From Paenibacillus brevis (GTDB lineage: Bacteria; Bacillota; Bacilli; Paenibacillales; Paenibacillaceae), in assembly GCF_018919145.1 (NCBI RefSeq), contig NZ_JAHLQJ010000028.1, positions 1 through 47,297 on the forward strand: a DNA stretch of 47,297 nucleotides, read 5' to 3'. The notes beneath the pieces are model-generated. The model saw only the letters and a program-made list of their open reading frames with translations, did not search any database and was not told the origin of the DNA. The position numbers were made by a program, and so were the translations under genes. Shown here one piece after another: positions 35,042 to 42,821 of this stretch. Position 1 is the stretch's first letter, and the number at the start of each line of letters is the position of its first letter.

Positions 35042-35479
35042 TTACAATTCAAAATTAAAATCCACCAGCTTCTCAGCGATCTCGTTAAAGGTATCCTCGG
35101 ACTGTTGGAAATACTGTTGCCATGTCTCCAGACTCCAGATTTCAACCCGATTCGACACGCCGAGAACAACACAATCCTTCTCCAGCTTGGCGTACTGTCT
35201 GAGAGTTCCGGGTAAATTTACCCTTCCCTGTTTATCCCATCCGCATTCGGTCGCTCCAGAGAAAAAGAACCGGGTGAACGCACGCGCATCGGACTTCATT
35301 AATGGGAGTGTCTTGAGCTTCTGCTCCATCACTTCCCATTCTGCTTGCGGGTAGACGAACAAGCATTGATCCAAGCCGCGGGTGACTACGAAAGAGGTCC
35401 CGAGGAGATCACGAAACTTAGCCGGGATGATAATCCGGCCTTTCTCATCAATGCTATGTTGGAATTCCCCCATAAACAT
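35042..35479 (-). CDS. mraZ: Transcriptional regulator MraZ
   Basis: The 145-residue protein has two AbrB-like repeats (FQHSIDEKGRIIIPAKFRDLLG and FFFSGATECGWDKQGRVNLPGTLRQY) with the DxKGR motifs that form a DNA-binding ring. MraZ controls the dcw operon and in several bacteria represses its own promoter. Three phased 10-bp MraZ boxes lie directly upstream (35505-35534), so feedback control is likely here. ATG at 35479, with a second ATG two codons further in. Confidence 0.95.
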   Translation of the reverse strand: MFMGEFQHSIDEKGRIIIPAKFRDLLGTSFVVTRGLDQCLFVYPQAEWEVMEQKLKTLPLMKSDARAFTRFFFSGATECGWDKQGRVNLPGTLRQYAKLEKDCVVLGVSNRVEIWSLETWQQYFQQSEDTFNEIAEKLVDFNFEL

Positions 35480-35504
35480 TGTTGCGTCTCACTCCTCACC
35501 CTAA

Positions 35505-35534
35505 TTCCCCACTTTGCACCACTTTCCACCACTT
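35505..35534 (-). promoter_or_regulatory. MraZ operator: three 10-bp direct repeats
   Basis: On the minus strand the units AAGTGGTGGA, AAGTGGTGCA and AAGTGGGGAA follow one another without gaps. They match the MraZ box pattern (repeats carrying GTGG with 10-bp period) and lie 26-55 bases upstream of the mraZ ATG, beyond the -10 of the promoter candidate, where binding would block initiation. Confidence 0.85.
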
Positions 35535-35536
35535 GA

Positions 35537-35565
35537 ATAGTAATTATTCGTCATGTGAGCGTAAA
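35537..35565 (-). promoter_or_regulatory. Candidate SigA promoter of mraZ and the dcw cluster
   Basis: On the minus strand TTTACG (35560-35565) and TACTAT (35537-35542) each match the SigA hexamers at four of six positions with an ideal 17-bp spacer. The expected transcription start falls in the MraZ boxes. Confidence 0.5.
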
Positions 35566-35643
35566 TTCCTGCTAAAATTCAAACTTTTTTTTGAAGGAAA
35601 TTTTATACAGGCTCTAAACACTACGCTTTTGAACCTCAAAAAC

Positions 35644-35678
35644 AAAAAAAGAGCCGGAGGATTGTCACCCTCGGCTCC
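35644..35678 (-). terminator. Terminator after ahcY
   Basis: On the minus strand GGAGCCGAGGG and CCTCCGGCTC pair around the loop TGACAAT (35651-35678, one base bulged) and are followed by seven T (35644-35650). It separates ahcY from the mraZ promoter. Confidence 0.88.
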
Positions 35679-35707
35679 CTACTCATTCTAATGCTTCCAA
35701 TACTAGC

Positions 35708-36976
35708 TTAGTGCTCCTGCCAGCTGTCCAGATAGCTGATCTGCTCGGAAGTCAGCGAGTCAATGTTCAGGCCCAGACTCTCCAGCTTGAAGCGCGCCAC
35801 CTGCTCATCAAGCTCATACGGCACATTTACAACTGTTTTTCCGATTTGCTGGTATCTATCATTGACATATTTCAAGGACAAGGCTTGCAGCGCAAAGGTC
35901 ATATCCATAATTTCTGCAGGATGTCCATCGCCTGCTGCCAGATTCACAAGACGTCCTTCAGCTAGAATGTAGACTTTACGACCGTCCTTCAGCTGATATT
36001 CTTCGATATTGCGGCGAACCGTACGAATGCTGCTCGAACGTTCCGCCAGCTCCGGTTTATTCACTTCCACATCGAAATGGCCGGCATTGGACAAGATGGC
36101 TCCATCCTTCATGACATCATAATGCTCACCGCGTATGACATCACGGTTCCCGGTTACGGTGACGAAGAAGTCGCCCAGCTTGGCTGCTTCCATCATCGGC
36201 ATCACGTGGAATCCATCCATATAAGCTTCAACCGCTTTAATTGCATCCACCTCGGTTACGATCACATTGGCGCCAAGTCCTTTTGCTCGCATCGCAACCC
36301 CTTTACCGCACCAGCCATAGCCTACAACTACAACCGTTTTCCCTGCGACCACCAGGTTTGTTGTCCGGTTGATCCCGTCCCAGACCGATTGACCGGTACC
36401 ATAACGGTTATCGAACAAATATTTGCAATAAGCGTCATTGACGGCAACCATTGGAAATTGCAGTTTGCCCTCCTTATCCATTGCCTTCAACCGCAAGATT
36501 CCCGTCGTCGTCTCCTCTGCGCCTCCGCGGATATTCTCCAGCAAATCCTGCCGTTCTGAATGAAGAATCGTTACAAGATCGCCGCCATCATCGATGATCA
36601 AGTCAGGCTTTGTCTCCAATGCACGGATGAGCAATTCCTTGTACTCGGCTGGCTCGGGATTGTACTTCGCAAATACCGTAATGCCATCCTCGACAAGGGC
36701 TGCACATACATCATCCTGCGTAGACAGCGGGTTGCTCCCTGTAATCGTGACCTCTGCCCCGCCGGCCTGTACCACTTTAGCCAAATATGCGGTTTTAGCC
36801 TCCAGATGCAAAGAAATCGTTACCTTCAACCCCTTGAAAGGCTGCTCGGCTTCAAATTGCTCGCGGATCCGTCCCAAGACAGGCATATGAGCCTCTACCC
36901 AATCAATCTTCAAGTGCCCTTCCGGGGCAAGCTTCATATCCGTAACAATACTATTCTTAACCGCTTCCTGACTCAT
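35708..36976 (-). CDS. ahcY: Adenosylhomocysteinase (S-adenosylhomocysteine hydrolase)
   Basis: The 422-residue NAD-dependent enzyme splits S-adenosylhomocysteine into adenosine and homocysteine, keeping methyltransferases free of product inhibition. The substrate region DDGGDLVT, the NAD-binding GYGWCGKGVAMRAKGLGANVIVTEVDAIKAVEA, and TGNRDVIRGEHYDVMKDGAILSNAGHFDVEV are present. GGAGG precedes the ATG, only 11 bp after bshC, so the two are probably cotranscribed. Bacillus subtilis recycles this metabolite with nucleosidase and LuxS and lacks ahcY at this site. Confidence 0.93.
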   Translation of the reverse strand: MSQEAVKNSIVTDMKLAPEGHLKIDWVEAHMPVLGRIREQFEAEQPFKGLKVTISLHLEAKTAYLAKVVQAGGAEVTITGSNPLSTQDDVCAALVEDGITVFAKYNPEPAEYKELLIRALETKPDLIIDDGGDLVTILHSERQDLLENIRGGAEETTTGILRLKAMDKEGKLQFPMVAVNDAYCKYLFDNRYGTGQSVWDGINRTTNLVVAGKTVVVVGYGWCGKGVAMRAKGLGANVIVTEVDAIKAVEAYMDGFHVMPMMEAAKLGDFFVTVTGNRDVIRGEHYDVMKDGAILSNAGHFDVEVNKPELAERSSSIRTVRRNIEEYQLKDGRKVYILAEGRLVNLAAGDGHPAEIMDMTFALQALSLKYVNDRYQQIGKTVVNVPYELDEQVARFKLESLGLNIDSLTSEQISYLDSWQEH

Positions 36977-36987
36977 CCTGACTCCTC

Positions 36988-38634
36988 CTACAAATAAAGT
37001 ATCCGATGCGTTCCCGTTACATCATAAGGAATTCCTGCAAGCTCGTCAATCCAGTTCCAACCATAGCGATTTAAATAATAAAATGCATTATATACCCGTT
37101 CTTGCAATCTGCCGCTCGGAATGACGGATTGCTCGATACGTTCGAAATGTCTGATTCCGGAATCATTGCTCTTCGCCAAAGCATCGATAGCCTTATTGCG
37201 GAGATATTCGATTTGTTCAATAATTTTGTCCCGATTAGCTCCGCCCAGCTTGATCAAGCCTGCTTGCACTGTCCCCAGTTGCTCGATCAACGGATTGTAC
37301 ATGGCTTCAAAGGAAGACTTAATCTCCGCAAATCGCTCCTCCAGATGGAGATGATCCTGTTCCTTCAGCCAAGCCTCGCGCTTGTCCGCAAGCGAATCCT
37401 TATTATTTACATCGCTCCATCCAAGTCCGTATTTCTCCATATTTCTTTGAACTGCCCCGTCGATCATGGTGAAGGATTCCCGGGGAACTAATATTGGCAT
37501 CTGGATGCCGAACGCCTGAAATGCTTTACCTGTCAATGCCCAATATGCAATCTCTCCTGCACCAAGTACCGTTCCTAGGACAGGCAGCACCGAGTCCTGC
37601 ATTAACGGACGGGTCAATACATTGTTGCTAAACCGTTCGGGATGCGCATCAAGTTCAGCTAGCAATTCATCTGCCGAAAAAGAGCAACTCCCCTTCCTGT
37701 CGGTAAAGACACCATTCTGCTTGAAGAGCAGTTTCCGTTCCCCTTCATGAACATAGAACAAATTGGCCCCGCCTTCATGAACGTCTGCTTGAAGAGAGAA
37801 TCCCCCGGCTGCAAGCTCTTTCCCGGCACGAAGGTAAGCTTGTTCCAACTCGTCGTTTTGCTTGATCATCCGTTCAAATATAGGAACCTCTAACTGCCGC
37901 AGACGCGCGTCAGCAGAATCCATTACAATCAGCCCAAATCGGCCAAATAACGTCCCGATCAGCTTAGCGAAGCATTCTGTTAAGGTGTGCGATTGAGAAG
38001 CAAGGGTACGATATACATCTAGCAGGCCCGATTTGAACTCGGTATTTTGCAGCAGCGTCTCCAATTCATCAGCAATTTGCTCCCAATCCTCTTGCAGCAC
38101 CTTCACCTGACTGACAGGGGTTCGCTGCTCTGATCTTTTAGCGATCCGAATTCGTTTGATCTGCTGGTCAGCGGATAACAGATAAGTATGATCCACCTCA
38201 TCCCAGTCATGATCCTCTCCTGCAATCCAGAAGACAGGAACAACAGGGTGGGAGAGGTTTTCCTGCGCTTCTTTTGCCGCTTTAATAATCGATAAAGCCT
38301 TATAAATTACAAATAACGGTCCCGTCAATAAACCGCTCTGCTGTCCCCCGACAATCACGGCCGTGCCTTCTTGCTCCAGCAGGTCAATGGATGCCATAAC
38401 TGCTTCATGCGGATTATGTTCTCTATTAAAGCCCTTAAGTACTTGAGCTAGCTTGATACGGTTGAGGCGTTTATCATCGCTCTGTTTAAGCCATTCCATT
38501 CTTCTCGCCCATTCTTCGCGGCGGGTCAAATCATACTCATAGAAATGCTCAACCTTACTATAATTGTGTATCATTGCCTCTGCCAGCGGCTGTGATGAAG
38601 GCAACGGTTGCTGTTCGATATTCATGCGGTTCAT
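36988..38634 (-). CDS. bshC: BshC, putative cysteine-adding enzyme of bacillithiol synthesis
   Basis: The 548-residue protein matches the BshC/YllA family, which joins cysteine to glucosaminyl-malate to give bacillithiol. Recognisable segments are FNREHNPHEA, VGGQQSGLLTGPLFVIYKALSIIKAA (nucleotide-type fold), VFWIAGEDHDWDEVDHTYLL and a late coiled-coil region (about 440-500). In Bacillus yllA also lies just before mraZ; here ahcY is in between. Two possible ATGs (38634, 38625) follow AGGAGG, the first at short spacing. Confidence 0.92.
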   Translation of the reverse strand: MNRMNIEQQPLPSSQPLAEAMIHNYSKVEHFYEYDLTRREEWARRMEWLKQSDDKRLNRIKLAQVLKGFNREHNPHEAVMASIDLLEQEGTAVIVGGQQSGLLTGPLFVIYKALSIIKAAKEAQENLSHPVVPVFWIAGEDHDWDEVDHTYLLSADQQIKRIRIAKRSEQRTPVSQVKVLQEDWEQIADELETLLQNTEFKSGLLDVYRTLASQSHTLTECFAKLIGTLFGRFGLIVMDSADARLRQLEVPIFERMIKQNDELEQAYLRAGKELAAGGFSLQADVHEGGANLFYVHEGERKLLFKQNGVFTDRKGSCSFSADELLAELDAHPERFSNNVLTRPLMQDSVLPVLGTVLGAGEIAYWALTGKAFQAFGIQMPILVPRESFTMIDGAVQRNMEKYGLGWSDVNNKDSLADKREAWLKEQDHLHLEERFAEIKSSFEAMYNPLIEQLGTVQAGLIKLGGANRDKIIEQIEYLRNKAIDALAKSNDSGIRHFERIEQSVIPSGRLQERVYNAFYYLNRYGWNWIDELAGIPYDVTGTHRILYL

Positions 38635-38726
38635 TATCCTCCTGTAGTTACTAAACTATCTCTCAATATAGCACAAGTGCCGTAAAAGCGCGAAGCCGTT
38701 CACACAACACTTCTATATATATGTAC

Positions 38727-38765
38727 AAAAAGCGGCCATTCAGGAATCCTTCCTGAATAACCGCT
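38727..38765 (-). terminator. Terminator after oppF
   Basis: On the minus strand AGCGG.TATTCAGGA and TCCTGAATGGCCGCT pair over about 14 positions with a five-base loop (38731-38765), then TTTTG. It closes the opp operon before bshC; the stem may also work from the other strand. Confidence 0.82.
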
Positions 38766-38779
38766 ATTTTCACAAAAAT

Positions 38780-39718
38780 TCAGCCCTTCTTAGGCATGGA
38801 AACCCAATGGCCTTTCGAAACTTCCACAAGCTCCGAGTTATCCAGATCGAACAATCCGCCGCCGGCAGTGTCACCTTTTCCATGAATCGGACCATTTCCA
38901 TGATCATCAAGGAGAATCCGCTTCTTGTTCGCCTCAATTTCCGGATCGGGAATTGGAATTGCGGACAATAGCGTTTTGGTGTAAGGATGGAGCGGATTGG
39001 CATACAGTTCTTCGCTTTCCGCCAGTTCGACGATGCGTCCCAGATACATTACTGCTACCCGGTCACTGATATGCTTAACCATGGACAAGTCATGCGCAAT
39101 AAACAGATAAGTCAATCCCAGGCGATCTTGCAGATCCTTCAATAGGTTGACGACCTGAGCCTGAATCGATACGTCCAGCGCAGAGATCGGTTCGTCACAA
39201 ATAATGAACTTTGGATTTACCGCCAGAGCACGGGCGATTCCGATCCGTTGGCGCTGACCGCCGGAGAACTCATGCGGATAACGGGTCGCATGATCCGGGT
39301 TCAGACCAACCATATCGAGCAGATCTTCAACCCGTTTCTTTCTTTCTGCACGCGATCCTGCCATGTCGTGAATGTCCAAGGCTTCACCAATGATATCAGT
39401 AACAGTAAATCGGGGATTCAACGAAGCATAAGGATCCTGGAAAATCATCTGCATATCACGGCGCATATGCTTCATCTTGCGCGGAGAAAGCTGATTGATA
39501 TCTACGCCGTTAAAGCGGACACTGCCGCCGGTTGGCTCGTACAACCGCAAAATCGTACGTCCAGCTGTAGACTTACCGCATCCCGATTCGCCTACGAGAC
39601 CAAGGGTTTCGCCTTCGGCAATCGAGAAACTGATATCATTGACAGCCTTCAACACACTGCCGCCGCCGACGTTAAAATACTTTTTCAAACCTTCTACTTC
39701 GATCAGGTTTTTGCTCAT
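38780..39718 (-). CDS. oppF: Oligopeptide ABC transporter ATP-binding protein (OppF type)
   Basis: The 312-residue ATPase has Walker A GESGCGKST, the signature SGGQRQRIGIARAL and Walker B FIICDEPISALD, followed by the OppF-type C-terminal region (YANPLHPYTKTLLSAIPIPDP) that usually precedes an iron-sulfur or regulatory segment. It couples ATP hydrolysis to peptide import together with OppD. The ATG at 39718 overlaps the oppD stop as ATGA, with GGGAGG upstream. Substrate preference cannot be read from sequence. Confidence 0.9.
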   Translation of the reverse strand: MSKNLIEVEGLKKYFNVGGGSVLKAVNDISFSIAEGETLGLVGESGCGKSTAGRTILRLYEPTGGSVRFNGVDINQLSPRKMKHMRRDMQMIFQDPYASLNPRFTVTDIIGEALDIHDMAGSRAERKKRVEDLLDMVGLNPDHATRYPHEFSGGQRQRIGIARALAVNPKFIICDEPISALDVSIQAQVVNLLKDLQDRLGLTYLFIAHDLSMVKHISDRVAVMYLGRIVELAESEELYANPLHPYTKTLLSAIPIPDPEIEANKKRILLDDHGNGPIHGKGDTAGGGLFDLDNSELVEVSKGHWVSMPKKG

Positions 39719-40716
39719 GACGGCTGTCCTCCCTCTCTGGCCATAGGGTGAAGATCCCAGCAACGAGCCGAATGACTATCGCTGAATACAGTCGCACTCG
39801 GGTCGATTTGTTCACAGATCTTCATAGCGTGTTCACAACGTGCTGCGAACGGGCAGCCGATTGGCGGCTTGATCAGATCCGGAGGAGTTCCGATGATTGG
39901 AATCAATGGCTCCCCTTTCTTTTGATCCAGACGCGGCATCGATCTTAGCAAACCTTTGGTATATGGATGCTGTGGATTTTTGAAGATTTCCCATTTGGTT
40001 CCGGTCTCCACAACCTCGCCGGCATACATAACGATGACACGGTCGCACATCCCTGCAACCACACCCAGGTCATGGGTAATCAAAATGATAGAAGTGCCGA
40101 GACGCTGCTGCATTTCCTTCATAACATCCATAATTTGTGCCTGAATGGTTACGTCCAGTGCTGTTGTCGGTTCATCGGCAATCAGCAGGGATGGACGGCA
40201 AGCCAAGGCAATCGCAATCATAACCCGTTGGCGCATACCGCCGGAGAATTCGTGAGGATATTGGTTAAAGCGGGCTTCAGCATTTTTAATGCCGACCAGT
40301 TTCAGCATTTCAATTCCTTCACGCTTTGCCTGAGCCGCTGTCATTTTCTGATGTTTGATGAGAACTTCTGTAATTTGTTTACCTACTTTAATGGTAGGAT
40401 TCAAAGAGGTCATCGGATCCTGAAAAATCATGCCAATATCTTTACCGCGAACTGCTTCCATTTCTTTATTCGTCTTTTTAAGCATGTCCTGTCCCTGGAA
40501 CAGGATCTCACCTTGCCTGATGATTGACGGAGGGGACGGAATCAGGCGCATGATCGTTTGGGCCGTTACGCTCTTGCCGCTTCCGGACTCACCTACGATC
40601 GCAACCGTTTCCCCTTTACCTACTTCAAAGTTCATGCCGCGAACGGCTTTTACCTCGCCGCCTTTCACTTGGAAAGATACGTGCAAGTCTTTGACTTGTA
40701 AAATCGGCTCCATCAT
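39715..40716 (-). CDS. oppD: Oligopeptide ABC transporter ATP-binding protein (OppD type)
   Basis: The 333-residue ATPase has Walker A GESGSGKSVTAQTI, signature SGGMRQRVMIAIAL and Walker B LLIADEPTTALD. The C-terminal extension carries the Cys-containing segment PPIGCPFAARCEHAMKICEQIDP typical of OppD/DppD proteins. AGGAGGT precedes two adjacent ATGs. It is the partner of oppF and lies directly after oppC. Confidence 0.9.
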   Translation of the reverse strand: MMEPILQVKDLHVSFQVKGGEVKAVRGMNFEVGKGETVAIVGESGSGKSVTAQTIMRLIPSPPSIIRQGEILFQGQDMLKKTNKEMEAVRGKDIGMIFQDPMTSLNPTIKVGKQITEVLIKHQKMTAAQAKREGIEMLKLVGIKNAEARFNQYPHEFSGGMRQRVMIAIALACRPSLLIADEPTTALDVTIQAQIMDVMKEMQQRLGTSIILITHDLGVVAGMCDRVIVMYAGEVVETGTKWEIFKNPQHPYTKGLLRSMPRLDQKKGEPLIPIIGTPPDLIKPPIGCPFAARCEHAMKICEQIDPSATVFSDSHSARCWDLHPMAREGGQPS

Positions 40717-40724
40717 TCCACCTC

Positions 40725-41687
40725 CTATTTCTTCAGTTTAGGATCAAGCGCGTCGCGAAGACCGTCGCCAAAAATGTTAAATGCCAGCATCGTCAAGCTG
40801 ATTACCGTGGCCGGGAACAACATCCGCCAAGGATAGTACAACCAGCCGGTCAACGCATCATTGATCATTGAACCGAGCGAAGCAACCGGGGCTTGGACAC
40901 CTAATCCCAAGAAGCTCAGGAAGGCTTCGGCGAAGATTGCATTCGGAACCGACAATGTAACCGTAACGATAATCGGCCCTACCGCATTCGGCAGCAAATG
41001 CCGGAATAAGAGACGTCCGGACCCTGCTCCCATTGAACGGGATGCAAGTACAAACTCACGATTTTTCAATTGCATGATTTCACCGCGCACAATCCAGGAC
41101 ATGTTGATCCAGCCTGTAATCGTAAGCGCAAGAATAATGGTTCCCAAGCTTGGCTCAAGTACAACCAGCAGCAAAATTGTAACTAAAAGGTAAGGAATAG
41201 AGTACAAAATTTCAGAAAATTTATTCATAATCTCATCGATGCGGCCGCCGAAGAAGCCCATAGTTCCGCCATAAATGACACCGATAATCAGGTCAATACA
41301 AGCAGCAACCAGACCTACAAACAGCGAGATTCTGGCACCCATCCAGGTACGGACAAACATGTCCCGACCCAGATCATCCGTGCCGAACCAGTGCGTCGCT
41401 GAGGGACTTTCATTTGTAGCAAGCAGATCATTCGAATAGTAATCATAGCCGTGAACCCATTCCGAAATGAAAGGACCCAGAATTGATGCAACCACTATGA
41501 ATCCAAGTACCCACAAGGCTGTCATAGCCAGTTTGTTAGCACACAAGCGTTGCCACGCATCGCGCAAAGCAGAAATGCTTTCACGTTGAATTACTTCTGC
41601 TTGTTTTTCGTCCGCACCTATCTTTTTGAAGTCTTCTGGCTTAAGGTCAACCGGAGAATTCATAACTTGAACTTGATTGCTATCCAC
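40725..41687 (-). CDS. oppC: Oligopeptide ABC transporter permease OppC
   Basis: The 320-residue membrane protein has an N-terminal cytoplasmic part, the OppC-type hydrophobic segment (ALWVLGFIVVASILGPFI), a periplasmic-side loop with HWFGTDDLGRDMFVRTWMGARISL and the BPD_transp coupling region (EAFLSFLGLGVQAPVASLGSMINDA). The start is a GTG at 41687 with AAAGGAGG upstream, beginning just after the oppB stop. It forms the membrane channel with OppB. Confidence 0.9.
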   Translation of the reverse strand: MDSNQVQVMNSPVDLKPEDFKKIGADEKQAEVIQRESISALRDAWQRLCANKLAMTALWVLGFIVVASILGPFISEWVHGYDYYSNDLLATNESPSATHWFGTDDLGRDMFVRTWMGARISLFVGLVAACIDLIIGVIYGGTMGFFGGRIDEIMNKFSEILYSIPYLLVTILLLVVLEPSLGTIILALTITGWINMSWIVRGEIMQLKNREFVLASRSMGAGSGRLLFRHLLPNAVGPIIVTVTLSVPNAIFAEAFLSFLGLGVQAPVASLGSMINDALTGWLYYPWRMLFPATVISLTMLAFNIFGDGLRDALDPKLKK

Positions 41688-41689
41688 TT

Positions 41690-42622
41690 CTAGCCCTCCT
41701 TTCCTTTGGAAAGTTTAATTCTCGGATCTACGAATACATAAGCAATATCAGTAATAAACCGGGCAATCATCAGCAGGACACCGTAGAAAATGGTGATCCC
41801 CATAATCACAGGATAATCCCGGCCGCTGATGGCATCAACAAACTGCTTCCCGATGCCGCCGATTCCGAAGATCTGTTCGATAACGACAGAACCAGTTACA
41901 ATGTTCGCCGTCATTGGTCCCAGATAAGTAACAACCGGCATAATGCCGTTGCGAATAACGTGTCTAAACAAAATGGCAATCCAGTTAAGACCTTTGGCCT
42001 TCGCCGTCTTGATATAATCCGCATGCAAAACCTCAAGCATGCTGGAACGGGTCAGCCTTGCAATAAATGCAATCGGCTGGGCAGACAACGCCGCCACCGG
42101 AAGGAAATAATAAAGCGGACCTTTAAAGCCCATGGTAGGCAACCAATGGAGCTTGGAAGCAAAAACATACTGTAATAGCGTTGCAATAACAAAGCTCGGG
42201 ACCGCGATTCCCAGCACGGCTAAGACCATGGTTATATTATCCAGTAGCCTTCGGTGATACAGAGCCGCAAGTACCCCAAAGCTAACACCAATGATAACCG
42301 CCACGACAATAGCTACAAGTCCAAGCTTCAAGGATGGAGCAAAGGAACCGGTAATAATGTCGCTGACTTCACGATTGATCTTCTTCATCGAAATTCCGAA
42401 GTCACCTTGCACAACGTCACCTAAATACTTCAAATACTGCTGATAGACGGGCTTGTCGAATCCATATTGCTCATACAAACGTTCCCTAATCTGGTCTGGT
42501 ACCTTTTTCTCCGACGTGAAAGGGTCGCCTGGAATGGCTTTCATCAGAAAGAAGGTGGCCGAGATCAGAATGAACAACGAAACCAACATGTAAAAAAACT
42601 TATTGGCTATATAACGTACCAT
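41690..42622 (-). CDS. oppB: Oligopeptide ABC transporter permease OppB
   Basis: The 310-residue permease has six hydrophobic segments and the OppB-type N-terminus (MVRYIANKFFYMLVSLFILISATFFLMKAIPGDPF) and the coupling motif region (GPMTANIVTGSVVIEQIFGIGGIGKQFV). The ATG at 42622 has AAGGAGG 11 bases before it; an upstream GTG at 42634 overlaps that site. It is the first gene after the oppA terminator. Confidence 0.9.
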   Translation of the reverse strand: MVRYIANKFFYMLVSLFILISATFFLMKAIPGDPFTSEKKVPDQIRERLYEQYGFDKPVYQQYLKYLGDVVQGDFGISMKKINREVSDIITGSFAPSLKLGLVAIVVAVIIGVSFGVLAALYHRRLLDNITMVLAVLGIAVPSFVIATLLQYVFASKLHWLPTMGFKGPLYYFLPVAALSAQPIAFIARLTRSSMLEVLHADYIKTAKAKGLNWIAILFRHVIRNGIMPVVTYLGPMTANIVTGSVVIEQIFGIGGIGKQFVDAISGRDYPVIMGITIFYGVLLMIARFITDIAYVFVDPRIKLSKGKEG

Positions 42623-42746
42623 GCCCGCTAGCACCTCCTTTTGATAAAATTCGACATAAAGATTTTAAGACAATTAAGAGCTTTTGTCTATTGGATACAA
42701 TATCCTCAAGCTTCAAGCTCGAATAAAAACCTATTGTAGATACGCA

Positions 42747-42791
42747 CAAAAAAATCGGGATATATACGGATAATCACATATATATCCCGAT
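42747..42791 (-). terminator. Strong terminator between oppA and oppB
   Basis: On the minus strand 13 perfect pairs (ATCGGGATATATA with TATATATCCCGAT, arms 42779-42791 and 42754-42766) are followed by seven T. Transcripts from oppA would mostly stop here, giving more binding protein than transporter. Confidence 0.92.
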
Positions 42792-42821
42792 GAAACTATG
42801 CAATTTCCAAGCGTACCTGGA

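Noticed and set aside
35505..35534. Short phased repeats as a possible CRISPR or satellite
   Set aside because: Three 10-bp units without spacers directly upstream of mraZ are explained by the MraZ operator.
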